Positions 1 through 13,475 of a stretch of 64,000 nucleotides of DNA are shown piece after piece. The DNA comes from Leclercia sp. S52 (GTDB lineage: Bacteria; Pseudomonadota; Gammaproteobacteria; Enterobacterales; Enterobacteriaceae): contig NZ_CP152474.1 of the NCBI RefSeq assembly GCF_039727615.1, forward strand, positions 4,868,898 to 4,932,897, in the 5' to 3' direction. The notes under the pieces are model-generated. The model was not told the DNA's origin and ran no database searches. It was given only the letters and a program-made list of their open reading frames with translations. The first letter of the stretch is position 1; each line of letters begins with the position of its first letter. Position numbers and translations under genes: made by a program.

Positions 1-290
1 TTATGCAGAGGCTCAATCTGCGCGCGCAGATCGTCCGGCATCGGCGGGCGATGGGATTTGTAATGTTCAAACAGCTCATCCCTGAAAGTTTTGCCTTTCG
101 CATCGAAGACCACAGCGGCATGGCTCGGCTGATACTGCAGGATCAAGCTACGCAGCATGTTCAGCACGCCATACATTGCGCCCGTAGGCTCTCCCGCGCT
201 GTTAGTCAGCGGAGGAAACGCATGATACGCCCGATAGAGATAAGACGAACCGTCGACGAGAATAAGCGGATTTTCGGGGATCTGAACCAT
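1..290 (-). CDS. polA: DNA polymerase I, N-terminal part (partial)
   Basis: This is the start of DNA polymerase I, the repair and Okazaki-fragment maturation polymerase; the gene runs off the left edge. Read on the minus strand from the ATG at 290 it begins [20 protein letters not shown], matching the 5'-3' exonuclease domain of E. coli Pol I, with the metal-binding Asp of ILVDGSSY at about residue 13. About 96 codons are present, without a frameshift. It is divergent from yihG. The leader contains a DnaA box and several GATC sites. Confidence 0.95.
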   Translation of the reverse strand, partial: MVQIPENPLILVDGSSYLYRAYHAFPPLTNSAGEPTGAMYGVLNMLRSLILQYQPSHAAVVFDAKGKTFRDELFEHYKSHRPPMPDDLRAQIEPLH

Positions 291-726
291 AATGTCCGTG
301 CCTTTGAGTAATTTATGGATAAAGGATGCCACAGAAGGATGAAAACATCAGTTTTTCGCGGCCAATACAGCCAAAGATTTTGCGATCCTGACGATCGCTC
401 GCAAAGTAAATCTGTGGATAAGTTTGTGAGTAGTTTCTGCGGCCTGGACTAAATGTGCTATCTGACGATCGCCCATAAAATAATTATCCTTATGAATCAA
501 TGGATTATTATTTGATCGCGATCTCATATTTCTGATTGATGACAATTTACTCCATGTGGATATAAGCCACGCAGGATCCGCGCTACAGAATTTTTCTCCA
601 CCGGGCAGGCAAATGAGAATTCCCGCCAGGTAAAAGCGCCATCCTTAGAGCGTTTTCTGGTAAAATCAGCGCCCGGTGTCTGTTTATCAGGCGCTAATTA
701 TAGCTAACTACCTGAAAACACTCATC
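291..726. promoter_or_regulatory. polA-yihG divergent control region with a DnaA box
   Basis: This gene-free stretch holds the polA and yihG promoters. A consensus DnaA box, TGTGGATAA, lies at 413-421. The 11-mer CTGACGATCGC occurs twice, at 388-398 and 462-472, and GATC sites are dense. DnaA control of polA has been reported in E. coli; that it applies here is inference. A 65-codon minus-strand ORF (348-545) has no recognisable product and is not annotated. Confidence 0.6.
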
Positions 727-1635
727 ATGTCGAGACTGCTGGCTGCGAGCATACTTCTGTTAAGTATCGCATTAACTATTCTGGTCACCATCGCCTGTTC
801 CGTGCCGATCATCATCGCCGGAATAATTAAACTGCTATTACCGATCCCCATCGTCTGGCGTGCAGTCTCTGCTTTCTGTAACTTCATGATGTACTGCTGG
901 TGTGAAGGCCTGGCGGTACTTCTGCGCCTTAACCCGCATCTAAAGTGGGATGTTCAGGGTCTGGAAGGGCTCAACAAGAAAAACTGGTATTTGCTCATCT
1001 GTAACCACCACTGCTGGGCCGATATCGTGGTGTTATGCGTGCTGTTCCGCAAACATATCCCGATGAACAAATACTTTCTTAAACAACAGCTCGCCTGGGT
1101 GCCCTTTATTGGCCTCGCCTGCTGGGCGCTGGATATGCCCTTCATGAAACGCTATTCGCGCAGCTATCTGATTCGCCATCCTGAGCGCCGCGGCAAAGAT
1201 GTTGAAACGACCCGCCGCTCGTGTGAGAAGTTTCGTGCGCACCCCACCACGATCGTCAACTTTGTCGAAGGCTCTCGCTTTACCGAAGAGAAACAGCAGC
1301 AAACCCGCTCGCCATATGCCAACCTGCTGCCACCCAAAGCGGCCGGGATTGCCATGGCGCTTAACGTACTGGGCCAACAGTTCGACAAGTTACTGGACGT
1401 GACGCTCTGCTATCCCGAAAACGATAAGACGCCGTTTTACGATATGCTCAGCGGCAAATTAACCCGGATTGTGGTGCGTATTAATCTGGTGCCTGTGGCG
1501 GAGGAGTTACACGGGGACTATGTCAGCGATAAGAACTTTAAGCGACGTTTCCAGCTCTGGCTGAATACGCTGTGGAGTGAGAAGGACGCGCTGATAAACA
1601 AGATAAAAGCCGAATACAATAACGCCGGTCATTGA
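727..1635 (+). CDS. yihG: Inner-membrane acyltransferase YihG
   Basis: YihG belongs to the PlsC/LPLAT acyltransferase family and is thought to transfer acyl chains to lysophospholipids in the inner membrane. The N-terminus is strongly hydrophobic (about residues 1-50). The catalytic HX4D motif is seen as NHHCWAD, and the substrate motif as FVEGSRFT. I use the ATG at 727, giving 302 residues; the reading frame is open further upstream to a GTG at 676, and at the position of the E. coli start this sequence has ATA, not ATG. The stop codon lies inside the stem of the terminator shared with dsbA. Confidence 0.88.
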   Translation: MSRLLAASILLLSIALTILVTIACSVPIIIAGIIKLLLPIPIVWRAVSAFCNFMMYCWCEGLAVLLRLNPHLKWDVQGLEGLNKKNWYLLICNHHCWADIVVLCVLFRKHIPMNKYFLKQQLAWVPFIGLACWALDMPFMKRYSRSYLIRHPERRGKDVETTRRSCEKFRAHPTTIVNFVEGSRFTEEKQQQTRSPYANLLPPKAAGIAMALNVLGQQFDKLLDVTLCYPENDKTPFYDMLSGKLTRIVVRINLVPVAEELHGDYVSDKNFKRRFQLWLNTLWSEKDALINKIKAEYNNAGH

Positions 1636-1648
1636 CCGGCGTTTTCTT
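1621..1648. terminator. Bidirectional terminator between yihG and dsbA
   Basis: A 10-bp perfect stem AACGCCGGTC / GACCGGCGTT with a 3-base loop is followed by a T-rich tract. It overlaps the yihG stop codon and faces the dsbA stop, so it can serve both convergent genes. Confidence 0.8.
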
Positions 1649-1650
1649 TA

Positions 1651-2274
1651 TTACTTCTTCTCAACCAGATACTTCACGGTATCGGCATATTGCTGGACGA
1701 AGATGTCCATGCTGCTGGTATCCATGCCCTGCATATTCAGCTGATATTTACCGTTAACATACATAGCCGGCACGCCGCGCAGCTGCAGATCGGCAGCAGC
1801 TTTTTCCTGTTGAGCCACCAGGGATTTCACGACAAAGCTATTCCAGGCTGCATCGTATTCTTCACCTTTAACACCGGCATCAACAAATACTTTACGGATA
1901 TCAGCAGTGGTCTGGACGGTCTGGGTTTTCTGAACCGCTTCAAACATCGGCGCAGTAATTTTGTCTTCCACACCCAGCGCCAACGCTACGGCCCATGCCT
2001 GAGTCAGGTCTTTGCCCAATGGACCAAGAAACTCAACGTGATACTTGGTCATTTTGGTGCCTTCCGGCAGCTTTTTCTTCACGCTATCGGAAACGTGCAG
2101 AACCTGCTCGAACTCATAGCAGTGCGGGCAGTAGAATGAGAAGAACTCCAGAACCTGAGGTTCTCCGGCAACTGGCTTATCGAGGGTAATATACTGCTTG
2201 CCATCGGTAAACTGTGCAGCCGATGCGCTAAAAGCCAGAATCATACCTGCCAGCGCCAGCCATATTTTTTTCAT
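1651..2274 (-). CDS. dsbA: Periplasmic thiol:disulfide oxidoreductase DsbA
   Basis: DsbA introduces disulfides into exported proteins and is reoxidised by DsbB. The start [10 protein letters not shown] gives 207 residues, with a signal peptide cleaved after about Ala19. The active site CPHC is at about 49-52 (mature 30-33) and the cis-proline loop is GVPAMY. It lies 27 bp downstream of srkA, as in the E. coli srkA-dsbA operon. In E. coli yihF separates dsbA from yihG; here there is no room for it. Confidence 0.97.
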   Translation of the reverse strand: MKKIWLALAGMILAFSASAAQFTDGKQYITLDKPVAGEPQVLEFFSFYCPHCYEFEQVLHVSDSVKKKLPEGTKMTKYHVEFLGPLGKDLTQAWAVALALGVEDKITAPMFEAVQKTQTVQTTADIRKVFVDAGVKGEEYDAAWNSFVVKSLVAQQEKAAADLQLRGVPAMYVNGKYQLNMQGMDTSSMDIFVQQYADTVKYLVEKK

Positions 2275-2301
2275 AATCAACTCTCTCCTGGGTGTGTTCG
2301 A

Positions 2302-3288
2302 TTAATACATTGGCGTTAATTGCAAAGGGGGTTCCTGCAGAACCTTTACCTGTTCAATAAATGTGGATATCTGGTTACGCCAGTAATCTTCCCCGGTAAG
2401 CCATGGGAAGTTTCTGGGGAAAGCGGGGTCGTCCCAACGCCTGATTAACCATGCAAGATAATAAACAAAACGCATGGCGCGTAAAGGTTCGATTAATGCA
2501 ATTTCGTCTGAATCAAAGGAACTGAATTCTTCATAGGCTTCGATAATTGTCTCCAGCTGCATCCGCTGCTCGGCTTTATCGCCATTCAACAGCATCCAGA
2601 GATCCTGAATGGCAGGTCCCATTCGCGCATCATCGAGATCGACAAATAATGGTCCATCACGCCAGAGGATATTTCCGGCATGGCAATCGCCGTGCAGACG
2701 CAGCGTTGTTACGTTGTTATCCCAGCGCAGTATGACGGCATTAATTAAGCCATCCGTTGCGGCAAGGAATTGCGCCTTAAGCCCTGAAGGGATGAGCGTG
2801 GAAGTTTCAAATACCTGACGAGGTTCGAGCAAGTATTCCTGAATGCCGATGGCAGGGCGGGCGGTAAATGCGCTTTTCTGCCCCGTCTGATGAATGCGCC
2901 CTAAATAACGGGCTACCCACTCCATCTGATCGATATTATCGGCTTCAAATTGCCGACCACCGAGGCTGGGGAAGACGGCAAAATAAAAACCCTGGTGAGT
3001 CAGCAGCGTCTGATTATTGAATTCAAGGGGTGCAGCGACGGGAACATCATCGGCCACCAGGTCGAGAGCGAACTGATGCTCTTCCTGAATTTGATCAGCT
3101 GACCAGCGCTGCGGGCGATAAAATTTCACCACAAAGCGCCGGCGATCCTCGTCCTGAAACTGGTAAACGCGGTTCTCATAGCTGTTTAAAGGAGTCAGGC
3201 CTGAGTCCACCCGGATGCCCTGTTCAAACAGCGCATCCATAATGGTATCCGGGTGTAAGGTCTGGAAAGTAAAAGCCTGGTCGTTCAT
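2302..3288 (-). CDS. srkA: Stress response kinase A (YihE/RdoA)
   Basis: SrkA is a Ser/Thr protein kinase of the aminoglycoside-phosphotransferase/choline-kinase fold that protects cells under envelope stress and is cotranscribed with dsbA under Cpx control in E. coli. The 328 residues equal the E. coli length. The catalytic loop is seen as LHGDCHAGNILW and the metal-binding motif as FVDLDDARMGP. It starts at an ATG preceded by a 75-bp gap to yihD. Confidence 0.95.
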   Translation of the reverse strand: MNDQAFTFQTLHPDTIMDALFEQGIRVDSGLTPLNSYENRVYQFQDEDRRRFVVKFYRPQRWSADQIQEEHQFALDLVADDVPVAAPLEFNNQTLLTHQGFYFAVFPSLGGRQFEADNIDQMEWVARYLGRIHQTGQKSAFTARPAIGIQEYLLEPRQVFETSTLIPSGLKAQFLAATDGLINAVILRWDNNVTTLRLHGDCHAGNILWRDGPLFVDLDDARMGPAIQDLWMLLNGDKAEQRMQLETIIEAYEEFSSFDSDEIALIEPLRAMRFVYYLAWLIRRWDDPAFPRNFPWLTGEDYWRNQISTFIEQVKVLQEPPLQLTPMY

Positions 3289-3363
3289 CCGATCATCCGG
3301 AAATTATACGAATGATTGAGGATATCATTTAACGGCGTTTACGGTGGTGCCTCTTACAAGCTT

Positions 3364-3633
3364 TTACTCTTTAATTACACCACGCGCGCGCAGAAGGGCG
3401 GTTTTAAAATCTTCTTCGTAATCTTTCTGAATACCCGGGATCACCGCATCTTTGCCTGAATCACGCATTTTCAGGTGATAGATCAGGATGTCATCAGAAA
3501 GGTCGGCCAGCTCACCGTCATAGCCTGACTCCAGCGCCAGTTTCTGTAAGAATTGCATCAGGTTAAGTTCTGGCTCTTTTTGCCAGGCTGGCTGGAGGAG
3601 TTCAATAACTTCGTTCAGACGTTTACATTTCAT
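3364..3633 (-). CDS. yihD: YihD family protein (DUF1040)
   Basis: This is a small acidic cytoplasmic protein of 89 residues, the same size as E. coli YihD, whose function is not established. It begins [12 protein letters not shown] and has a good ribosome site (AAGGAGC) just before the start. It is divergent from mobA across 65 bp. No enzymatic motif can be seen. Confidence 0.93.
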   Translation of the reverse strand: MKCKRLNEVIELLQPAWQKEPELNLMQFLQKLALESGYDGELADLSDDILIYHLKMRDSGKDAVIPGIQKDYEEDFKTALLRARGVIKE

Positions 3634-3698
3634 AGTAATGCTCCTTTCATTTAGAGTGACACGTTAGCAGGGTCAATCCCACAAGAAAAGAGGCGATA

Positions 3699-4286
3699 TT
3701 GTTGAGCCAGATAAGCAGCATCACCGGGGTGGTATTAGCCGGAGGCAAAGCGTCACGCATGGGTGGTAAAGATAAGGGCTTGCAGGAGCTGAACGGTCTG
3801 CCGTTATGGCAGCACGTTGCGCGAACGCTGCGTAAGCAGGTCGACACGCTCGCCGTCAGTGCCAACCGTAATATAGCCACTTATCAGGAAAGCGGGTATC
3901 CCGTTTACGCGGATCTCCTGGCTGATTACCCTGGGCCGCTGGCGGGCATGCTTTCTGTCATGCTGCAGTGCGACGCGGAGTGGTTTCTGTTCTGTCCTTG
4001 CGATACACCCTTTATCCCGGATTGCCTGGCTGAGCGGCTGATAAAAAGCAGGGAAACGGCTCCCGTGGTGTGGGCACATGACGGCGATCGCGATCACCCA
4101 ACCATTGCATTAATGCATCGCCAGCTGATGCCGAAGCTACAGGACTATCTAGCCGCAGGCGAGCGACGGGTGATGGTCTTTATGCGCCTGGCGGGCGGCC
4201 ATTCCGTTGATTTTAGTGATATGAAGCAGGCATTTATTAATATGAATACCCTCGAAGAGATGCAAGCGGTTCAGAGGTACAAATGA
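3699..4286 (+). CDS. mobA: Molybdenum cofactor guanylyltransferase MobA
   Basis: MobA transfers GMP from GTP to molybdopterin-Mo to make the guanine dinucleotide cofactor. The nucleotidyltransferase signature [15 protein letters not shown] is at about 13-27, and PCDTPFIP follows near residue 105. There is no ATG at the family start; translation probably begins at one of two tandem TTG codons (3699 or 3702), 5-8 bases after AGAGG. It overlaps mobB by four bases (ATGA), implying coupled translation. Length 195, against 194 in E. coli. Confidence 0.95.
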   Translation: MLSQISSITGVVLAGGKASRMGGKDKGLQELNGLPLWQHVARTLRKQVDTLAVSANRNIATYQESGYPVYADLLADYPGPLAGMLSVMLQCDAEWFLFCPCDTPFIPDCLAERLIKSRETAPVVWAHDGDRDHPTIALMHRQLMPKLQDYLAAGERRVMVFMRLAGGHSVDFSDMKQAFINMNTLEEMQAVQRYK

Positions 4287-4789
4287 TACCGGTTATAGCG
4301 ATTGCCGCCTGGAGCGGTACGGGGAAAACTACCCTGTTAAAGGCCGTCATCCCGGCACTCTGTGCCAGAGGTGTGCGCCCGGGGCTCATCAAACATACCC
4401 ACCACAACATGGATATCGATACGCCCGGGAAAGATAGTTACGAACTGCGCAAGGCCGGTGCGGCACAAACCCTCGTCGCCAGCAGTCAGCGATGGGCCTT
4501 AATGACGGAAACCCCTGACGAAGAGGAGATCGATCTGGCTTATCTCATCAGTCGGATGGATCATTCGAAGCTGGATCTGGTGCTGGTGGAAGGTTTTAAG
4601 CATGAGCCGGTGGCAAAGATCCTGCTTTTCAGAAGCGACACCGGGCATGATATTACTGAGTTAACGCTTGATGAGCACGTCATCGCGGTGGCCAGTGACG
4701 ATGTGCTTTCACTTCCCGTACCGGTACTGGATATCAATAATAGCGAGGGGATCGTGGATTTCATCCAGCAATGGATGGAGACGTTGTAG
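4283..4789 (+). CDS. mobB: Molybdopterin-guanine dinucleotide biosynthesis GTPase MobB
   Basis: MobB is a GTP-binding accessory factor of the MobA reaction. The P-loop [11 protein letters not shown] is at about 8-18, and LVEGFK marks the family near residue 98. It has 168 residues, a little shorter than the 175 of E. coli because it starts directly at the mobA-overlapping ATG. A REP-like palindrome begins over its stop codon, followed by the rRNA operon terminator from the opposite strand. Confidence 0.95.
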   Translation: MIPVIAIAAWSGTGKTTLLKAVIPALCARGVRPGLIKHTHHNMDIDTPGKDSYELRKAGAAQTLVASSQRWALMTETPDEEEIDLAYLISRMDHSKLDLVLVEGFKHEPVAKILLFRSDTGHDITELTLDEHVIAVASDDVLSLPVPVLDINNSEGIVDFIQQWMETL

Positions 4790-4820
4790 GCCGGGTAAGG
4801 CGAAGCCGCCACCCGGTGGT
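4786..4820. repeat. REP-type palindrome after mobB
   Basis: The sequence GTAGGCCGGGTAAGGCGAAG, followed by CCGCCACCCGG, has the imperfect palindrome and CCGGGTAAG/GCGCCACCCGG pattern of enterobacterial REP elements. Similar units occur near 18470, 28000, 36500, 43700 and 60980. Confidence 0.7.
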
Positions 4821-4837
4821 TTTTCCCGCCGCAACGC

Positions 4838-4865
4838 AAAAAAGCCCATCCGGGAGGATGGGCTT
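4838..4865 (-). terminator. rRNA operon terminator
   Basis: On the minus strand a 10-bp stem AAGCCCATCC/GGATGGGCTT with a short loop is followed by a run of T. It lies 13 bases past the 5S gene and resembles the E. coli rrn T1 class. Confidence 0.85.
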
Positions 4866-4877
4866 CTTACTTATTTG

Positions 4878-4998
4878 ATGCCTGGCAGTTCCCTACTCTC
4901 GCATGGGGGAGACCCCACACTACCATCGGCGCTACGGCGTTTCACTTCTGAGTTCGGCATGGGGTCAGGTGGGACCACCGCGCTACAGCCGCCAGGCA
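4878..4998 (-). rRNA. rrf: 5S ribosomal RNA
   Basis: It runs from TGCCTGGC (complement at 4998) to GCCAGGCAT (complement at 4878) and is nearly identical to E. coli 5S. The length is 121, one more than the usual 120, because the conserved CUCCCCAUG has five C instead of four (complement of GGGGG at 4905-4909). No tRNA-Asp or tRNA-Trp follows, unlike E. coli rrnC. mobB lies downstream on the other strand, as at E. coli rrnA. Confidence 0.97.
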
Positions 4999-5089
4999 AA
5001 TTCTGTTTCCGACACGCCCTTCGGGCCTGTCAGTTAATCTGTATCAGCTGAAAATTGTCTCAAATCCGCCGAAACAGCTTCGGCGTTGT

Positions 5090-7999
<2,910 letters not shown>

Positions 8000-8114
8000 T
8001 CACAACCCGAAGATGTTTCACTTCTGATTGCGAAAATTTGAGAGACTCCAACACACCGCTTATCTGCTCTTATTACGGAGAGCAGACACGGCGTGTCGTT
8101 TCAATTTTCAGCTT

Positions 8115-8140
8115 GATCCAGATTTTTAAAGAGCAAATAT
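8115..8140 (-). promoter_or_regulatory. boxA-type antitermination site before 23S
   Basis: On the minus strand GCTCTTTAAAAATCTGGATC lies between tRNA-Glu and 23S. It matches the spacer boxA that loads NusB/NusE antitermination complexes in E. coli rrn operons. Confidence 0.65.
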
Positions 8141-8208
8141 CTCAAACATCACCCGAAGATGAGTTTTGAGATACTGATTGGTTGTGCCTTTCACTCACAC
8201 CCAGCAAG

Positions 8209-8283
8209 TGGCGTCCCCTAGGGGATTCGAACCCCTGTTGCCGCCGTGAAAGGGCGGAGTCCTAACCGCTAGACGAAGGGGAC
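8209..8283 (-). tRNA. gltT: tRNA-Glu (TTC anticodon)
   Basis: This is the 16S-23S spacer tRNA. The acceptor stem GTCCCCT/AGGGGAC pairs fully, the T-loop is GGTTCGAATCC, the anticodon loop is CTTTCAC with anticodon TTC, and CCA is encoded (complement at 8209-8211). Length 75. Glu-type spacers are carried by four of the seven E. coli operons, including rrnC; E. coli rrnA carries Ile and Ala instead. Confidence 0.97.
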
Positions 8284-8370
8284 ACGATGTGTCACGACTT
8301 CGCAGCCGTCTTGCTCGTTACTTTTCATCAGACAATCTGTGTGAGCACTACAAAGGCAGGTTCTTTAAGG

Positions 8371-9913
<1,543 letters not shown>

Positions 9914-10046
9914 AAGTTTGATGCTCGTGAATTAAACTTCGTAATGAATTACGTATGTTCACTCAGAGACTTTGGTATTCATTTATCGTCTTGCGACGTT
10001 AAGAATCCATGTCACTTTGAGTGCCCACACAGATTGTCTGATAAAT

Positions 10047-10058
10047 TGTTAAAGAGCA
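10047..10058 (-). promoter_or_regulatory. rrn leader boxA
   Basis: TGCTCTTTAACA on the minus strand, between P2 and 16S, equals the E. coli rRNA leader boxA that allows Rho-resistant transcription. Confidence 0.8.
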
Positions 10059-10096
10059 GTGCAACGCGGCTTTCGCTCACCGTTGCGAGGTCCCGT

Positions 10097-10124
10097 ATAA
10101 TACGTTTTCCTCTTTCAGAGTCAA
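10097..10124 (-). promoter_or_regulatory. rrn promoter P2
   Basis: On the minus strand TTGACT (10119-10124) and TATTAT (10097-10102) are separated by 16 bases, the arrangement of E. coli rrn P2 promoters. Confidence 0.8.
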
Positions 10125-10194
10125 GCGATTATTTCGCGCTTTTCTCTGCTGACCCGGCGGCCTGTTTGCCGTTGTTCCGTGTCAGTGGAGGCGC

Positions 10195-10250
10195 ATTATA
10201 GGGAGTTCTTCGGCAGTGACAAGAGTAAATTTAAAAAAAATAATCAACCG
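10195..10250 (-). promoter_or_regulatory. rrn promoter P1 with UP element
   Basis: On the minus strand TTGTCA (10217-10222) and TATAAT (10195-10200) are 16 bases apart, with a GC-rich discriminator (GCGCCTCC) as expected for stringent and growth-rate control. A tract of A and T at 10223-10250 fits an UP element. Confidence 0.85.
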
Positions 10251-10371
10251 TACTTTTTTTCACCAAAAGACCCGTCTTTTAGCCAGAAATTGCGCTAATT
10301 GTCGTTTTACCAACCACAACTATCCTGCAGATGGCATACTTACTAGCATTAAGAATCAAGGAATATGCGTT

Positions 10372-11064
10372 ATGCCTTTGAGCGCGCAACAGCTGGCGGC
10401 ACAAAAAAACCTCTCCTATGTGCTGGCAGAAAAACTGGCACAGCGGATCCTGGCGGGTGAATATCTGCCAGGGAGTATCTTGCCGGGCGAACTGGAACTG
10501 GGTGAGCAGTTTGGCGTGAGCCGAACTGCCGTGCGTGAAGCCGTGAAAACCTTAACCGCGAAAGGGATGGTACTTCCCCGCCCGCGTATCGGTACGCGCG
10601 TGATGCCTCAGAGCAACTGGAACTTTCTCGATCAGGAGCTACTCTCCTGGTGGATGACGGAAGATAACTTCCATCAGGTGATCGACCATTTCCTGGTCAT
10701 GCGCAGCAGTCTGGAGCCGCAGGCCTGCCTGCTGGCCGCCACGATCGGAACGGCAGAACAAAAAGCGCGATTAAATACCCTGATGGATGAGATGGTGCAT
10801 CTGAAAAAGCACTTTAACCGGGAACGCTGGATAGAAGTGGATATGGCCTGGCACGAGCATATCTATGAGATGAGCGGTAATCCCTTCCTGACCTCTTTTG
10901 CCTCGCTCTTTCACTCTGTCTATCACACCTACTTTACGTCTATTACTCAGGACGAGGTGGTGAAGCTGGATTTACACCAGGCTATCGTTGATGCCATTCA
11001 GGATAGCGATGGGCTACGCGCCATGACGGCCAGCCAGGCACTGCTTGCCGCACCGGCACGGTAG
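10372..11064 (+). CDS. yieP: GntR/FadR-family transcriptional regulator YieP
   Basis: YieP is a DNA-binding regulator with an N-terminal winged helix (EQFGVSRTAVREAVKTL at about 45-61) and a C-terminal all-helical FCD ligand domain. The start MPLSAQQLAAQKN at 10372 matches the E. coli protein; the frame is open further upstream but that part overlaps the rrn promoter. It has 230 residues, as in E. coli. It is followed after 21 bp by hsrA on the same strand. In E. coli yieP sits beside rrnC. Confidence 0.93.
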   Translation: MPLSAQQLAAQKNLSYVLAEKLAQRILAGEYLPGSILPGELELGEQFGVSRTAVREAVKTLTAKGMVLPRPRIGTRVMPQSNWNFLDQELLSWWMTEDNFHQVIDHFLVMRSSLEPQACLLAATIGTAEQKARLNTLMDEMVHLKKHFNRERWIEVDMAWHEHIYEMSGNPFLTSFASLFHSVYHTYFTSITQDEVVKLDLHQAIVDAIQDSDGLRAMTASQALLAAPAR

Positions 11065-11085
11065 CAACAAAAAACAGGAATTCGA

Positions 11086-12514
11086 ATGACAGTAAAAAAA
11101 GCGCGCAGCATGGCGGGTTTGCCATGGATCGCGGCAATGGCTTTCTTTATGCAGGCGTTGGACGCCACCATCCTCAACACCGCGCTTCCGGCGATTGCCG
11201 AAAGCCTTAACCGTTCTCCGCTGGCCATGCAGTCAGCCATCATCAGTTATACCCTGACCGTTGCAATGCTGATCCCGGTGAGCGGCTGGCTGGCCGATCG
11301 CTTCGGCACGCGACGTGTCTTTATGCTGGCGGTGACTTTGTTTACGCTGGGTTCACTGGCCTGCGCACTCTCCAGTTCGCTGGGTGAGCTGGTTGTATTC
11401 CGGGTGATTCAGGGTATTGGCGGCGCGATGATGATGCCGGTCGCGCGTCTGGCGCTGCTAAGGGCCTATCCGCGCAGCGAACTGTTGCCGGTGCTTAACT
11501 TTGTTACCATGCCGGGCCTGGTCGGGCCGATCCTCGGGCCGGTGCTGGGGGGCGTGCTGGTCACCTGGGCCAGCTGGCACTGGATATTCCTCATTAATAT
11601 TCCGATTGGCATCGCCGGTATTTTCTATGCCCGTAAATTTATGCCGAACTTCACCACCCCGCGGCGCAAATTCGATATGGGGGGGGTTCTTCCTGTTTGG
11701 TCTGAGTCTGGTGCTGTTCTCCAGCGGCATGGAGCTGTTCGGTGAGAAAGTCGTGGCCACCTGGCTGGCCGTCTCCATCATCTTCAGCGGCATTCTTCTT
11801 TTCCTTCTTTATATACGTCATGCGCGTCGCCATCCTACGCCGCTGATTTCGCTCTCGCTGTTTAACACGCGCACCTTCTCGGTGGGCATTGCCGGAAACA
11901 TCGCTTCGCGACTCGGCACCGGCTGTGTTCCCTTCCTGATGCCGCTGATGCTGCAGGTCGGGTTTGGTTATCCGGCGCTGATTGCTGGCTGCATGATGGC
12001 GCCCACGGCGGTGGGTTCGATACTGGCTAAATCCGGCGTGACCCAGCTGTTACGCCGGCTGGGATACCGCAGGACGCTGGTCGGGGTGACGGTGTTTATC
12101 GGCGTGATGATTGCGCAATTTTCACTGCAGTCGGCAGAGTTGCCGGTGTGGATGCTGATTTTGCCGCTGTTTGTACTGGGGATGGCGATGTCCATCCAGT
12201 TCACCTCGATGAACACCATAACCCTTGCCGATCTCAGCGATGAGAACGCCAGCGGCGGCAACAGCATGCTGGCCGTGACGCAGCAGCTGTCGATCAGTCT
12301 GGGGGTTGCGGTCAGTGCGGCGGTGCTGCGTTTTTACGAAGGGTTCGACAGTAACAACACTGTCGAACAGTTTCACTCCACCTTTATCACTATGGGCGTG
12401 TTGACGGTGATCTCTGCCCTGGTCTTTATGCTGTTAAAACCGAAAGACGGTCGTAACCTCATTAAAGAACGGCACAAACCTAAACCGACCCGCGTTCCAT
12501 CAGAACAGGAGTAA
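11086..12514 (+). pseudogene. hsrA: MFS drug/homocysteine-resistance transporter HsrA, frameshifted at a G8 run
   Basis: HsrA is a 14-helix DHA2-type major facilitator. The first frame runs to about residue 200 (..PRRKFDMGG) and then goes out of frame at eight G (11679-11686); the rest ([19 protein letters not shown]..) is intact in another frame to 12514. Removing one G restores about 475 residues, the E. coli length. All other parts look normal, so I suspect a sequence error rather than decay. The 3' end overlaps the 3' end of rbsR by 35 bp, convergently. Confidence 0.88.
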
Positions 12515-13472
12515 GCTGCAGCTTCTGCGGTTGCAGCGCGGGCTGGGCGATACGATGGATCAACACGTCAATCGCCAGCTCGCCCAGTTCATCCTTTGGC
12601 TGATGAATGGTGGTGAGCGGCGGCGTCATATACTGCGCCAGTTCGATATCGTCATACCCCACCACGGCGATGTCATCCGGGACACGGAGTCCCGCCTGAT
12701 AGAGTGCCTGATAAGCTCCCACGGCCATCGCATCGTTACCAATAAACACCGCCTGCGGGCGATCTTTCTGCGCCAGTAAGGACTGCATCGCCTCAAACCC
12801 GCCGCTGAACTCAAAGTCGCCGGTAATTTGATAGCCGTCAGGCACCGGCAGACCGGCGCGATCCATGGCGACCAGAAAGCCCTCCAGCCGCAGGCGGGCA
12901 GGGGTTTTATCCAGCGGACCGGTAATGCAGGCGATGCGGGTATGCCCTTTATCAATCAGATGCTGCGTCGCCATGTCCCCGCCCAGCAGCGAGTTATCCT
13001 GAATCAGATCGCTGGTACCGTCGAACGGCGCCCAGTCCATCATCACCGTGGGAACGGAAGGGTAGCGCTGCATAATCTCGGGAGAGGGTTGATGCGTTTC
13101 GGTACAGAGCAGTAATAACCCGTCGACGCGCTTTTGCATCAGCGTCTCCAGATTACGGTTCATGCGCTGCTCGTCACCTTCGGTATTGCAGAGCACCAGG
13201 CTGTAGCCGCGCTCGAAACAGCTGCGCTCCACGCCGCGCACCAGCTCAGAGTAAAAGGGGTTAGTACTGGCAGTGATGAGCATGCCAATGGTGCGGGTCT
13301 GGTTGAGCTTCAGACTGCGCGCCAGGGCAGAAGGCGCATAGTTGAGGGATTTAACTGCAGCTTCGACCTTCTCCCGGATCGCTTCGCTGACGAAGCGATC
13401 GTTATTAATGACATGGGAGACCGTCGACGTAGAGACGCCCGCCACGCGAGCGACATCTTTCATTGTGGCCAA
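12480..13472 (-). CDS. rbsR: Ribose operon repressor RbsR
   Basis: RbsR is a LacI/GalR-family repressor that binds the rbs operator and is released by ribose; in E. coli it also affects purine genes. The helix-turn-helix and hinge are seen at [20 protein letters not shown] (1-20) and SALARSLK near residue 53, followed by the periplasmic-binding-protein-like core. 330 residues, as in E. coli. It is the last gene of rbsDACBKR, a few bases after rbsK. Confidence 0.97.
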   Translation of the reverse strand: MATMKDVARVAGVSTSTVSHVINNDRFVSEAIREKVEAAVKSLNYAPSALARSLKLNQTRTIGMLITASTNPFYSELVRGVERSCFERGYSLVLCNTEGDEQRMNRNLETLMQKRVDGLLLLCTETHQPSPEIMQRYPSVPTVMMDWAPFDGTSDLIQDNSLLGGDMATQHLIDKGHTRIACITGPLDKTPARLRLEGFLVAMDRAGLPVPDGYQITGDFEFSGGFEAMQSLLAQKDRPQAVFIGNDAMAVGAYQALYQAGLRVPDDIAVVGYDDIELAQYMTPPLTTIHQPKDELGELAIDVLIHRIAQPALQPQKLQLTPVLMERGSV

Positions 13473-13475
13473 ACG

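Noticed and set aside
348..545. 65-codon minus-strand ORF between polA and yihG
   Set aside because: It covers the likely polA promoter region and I recognise no counterpart; GATC-rich control sequence explains the region better.
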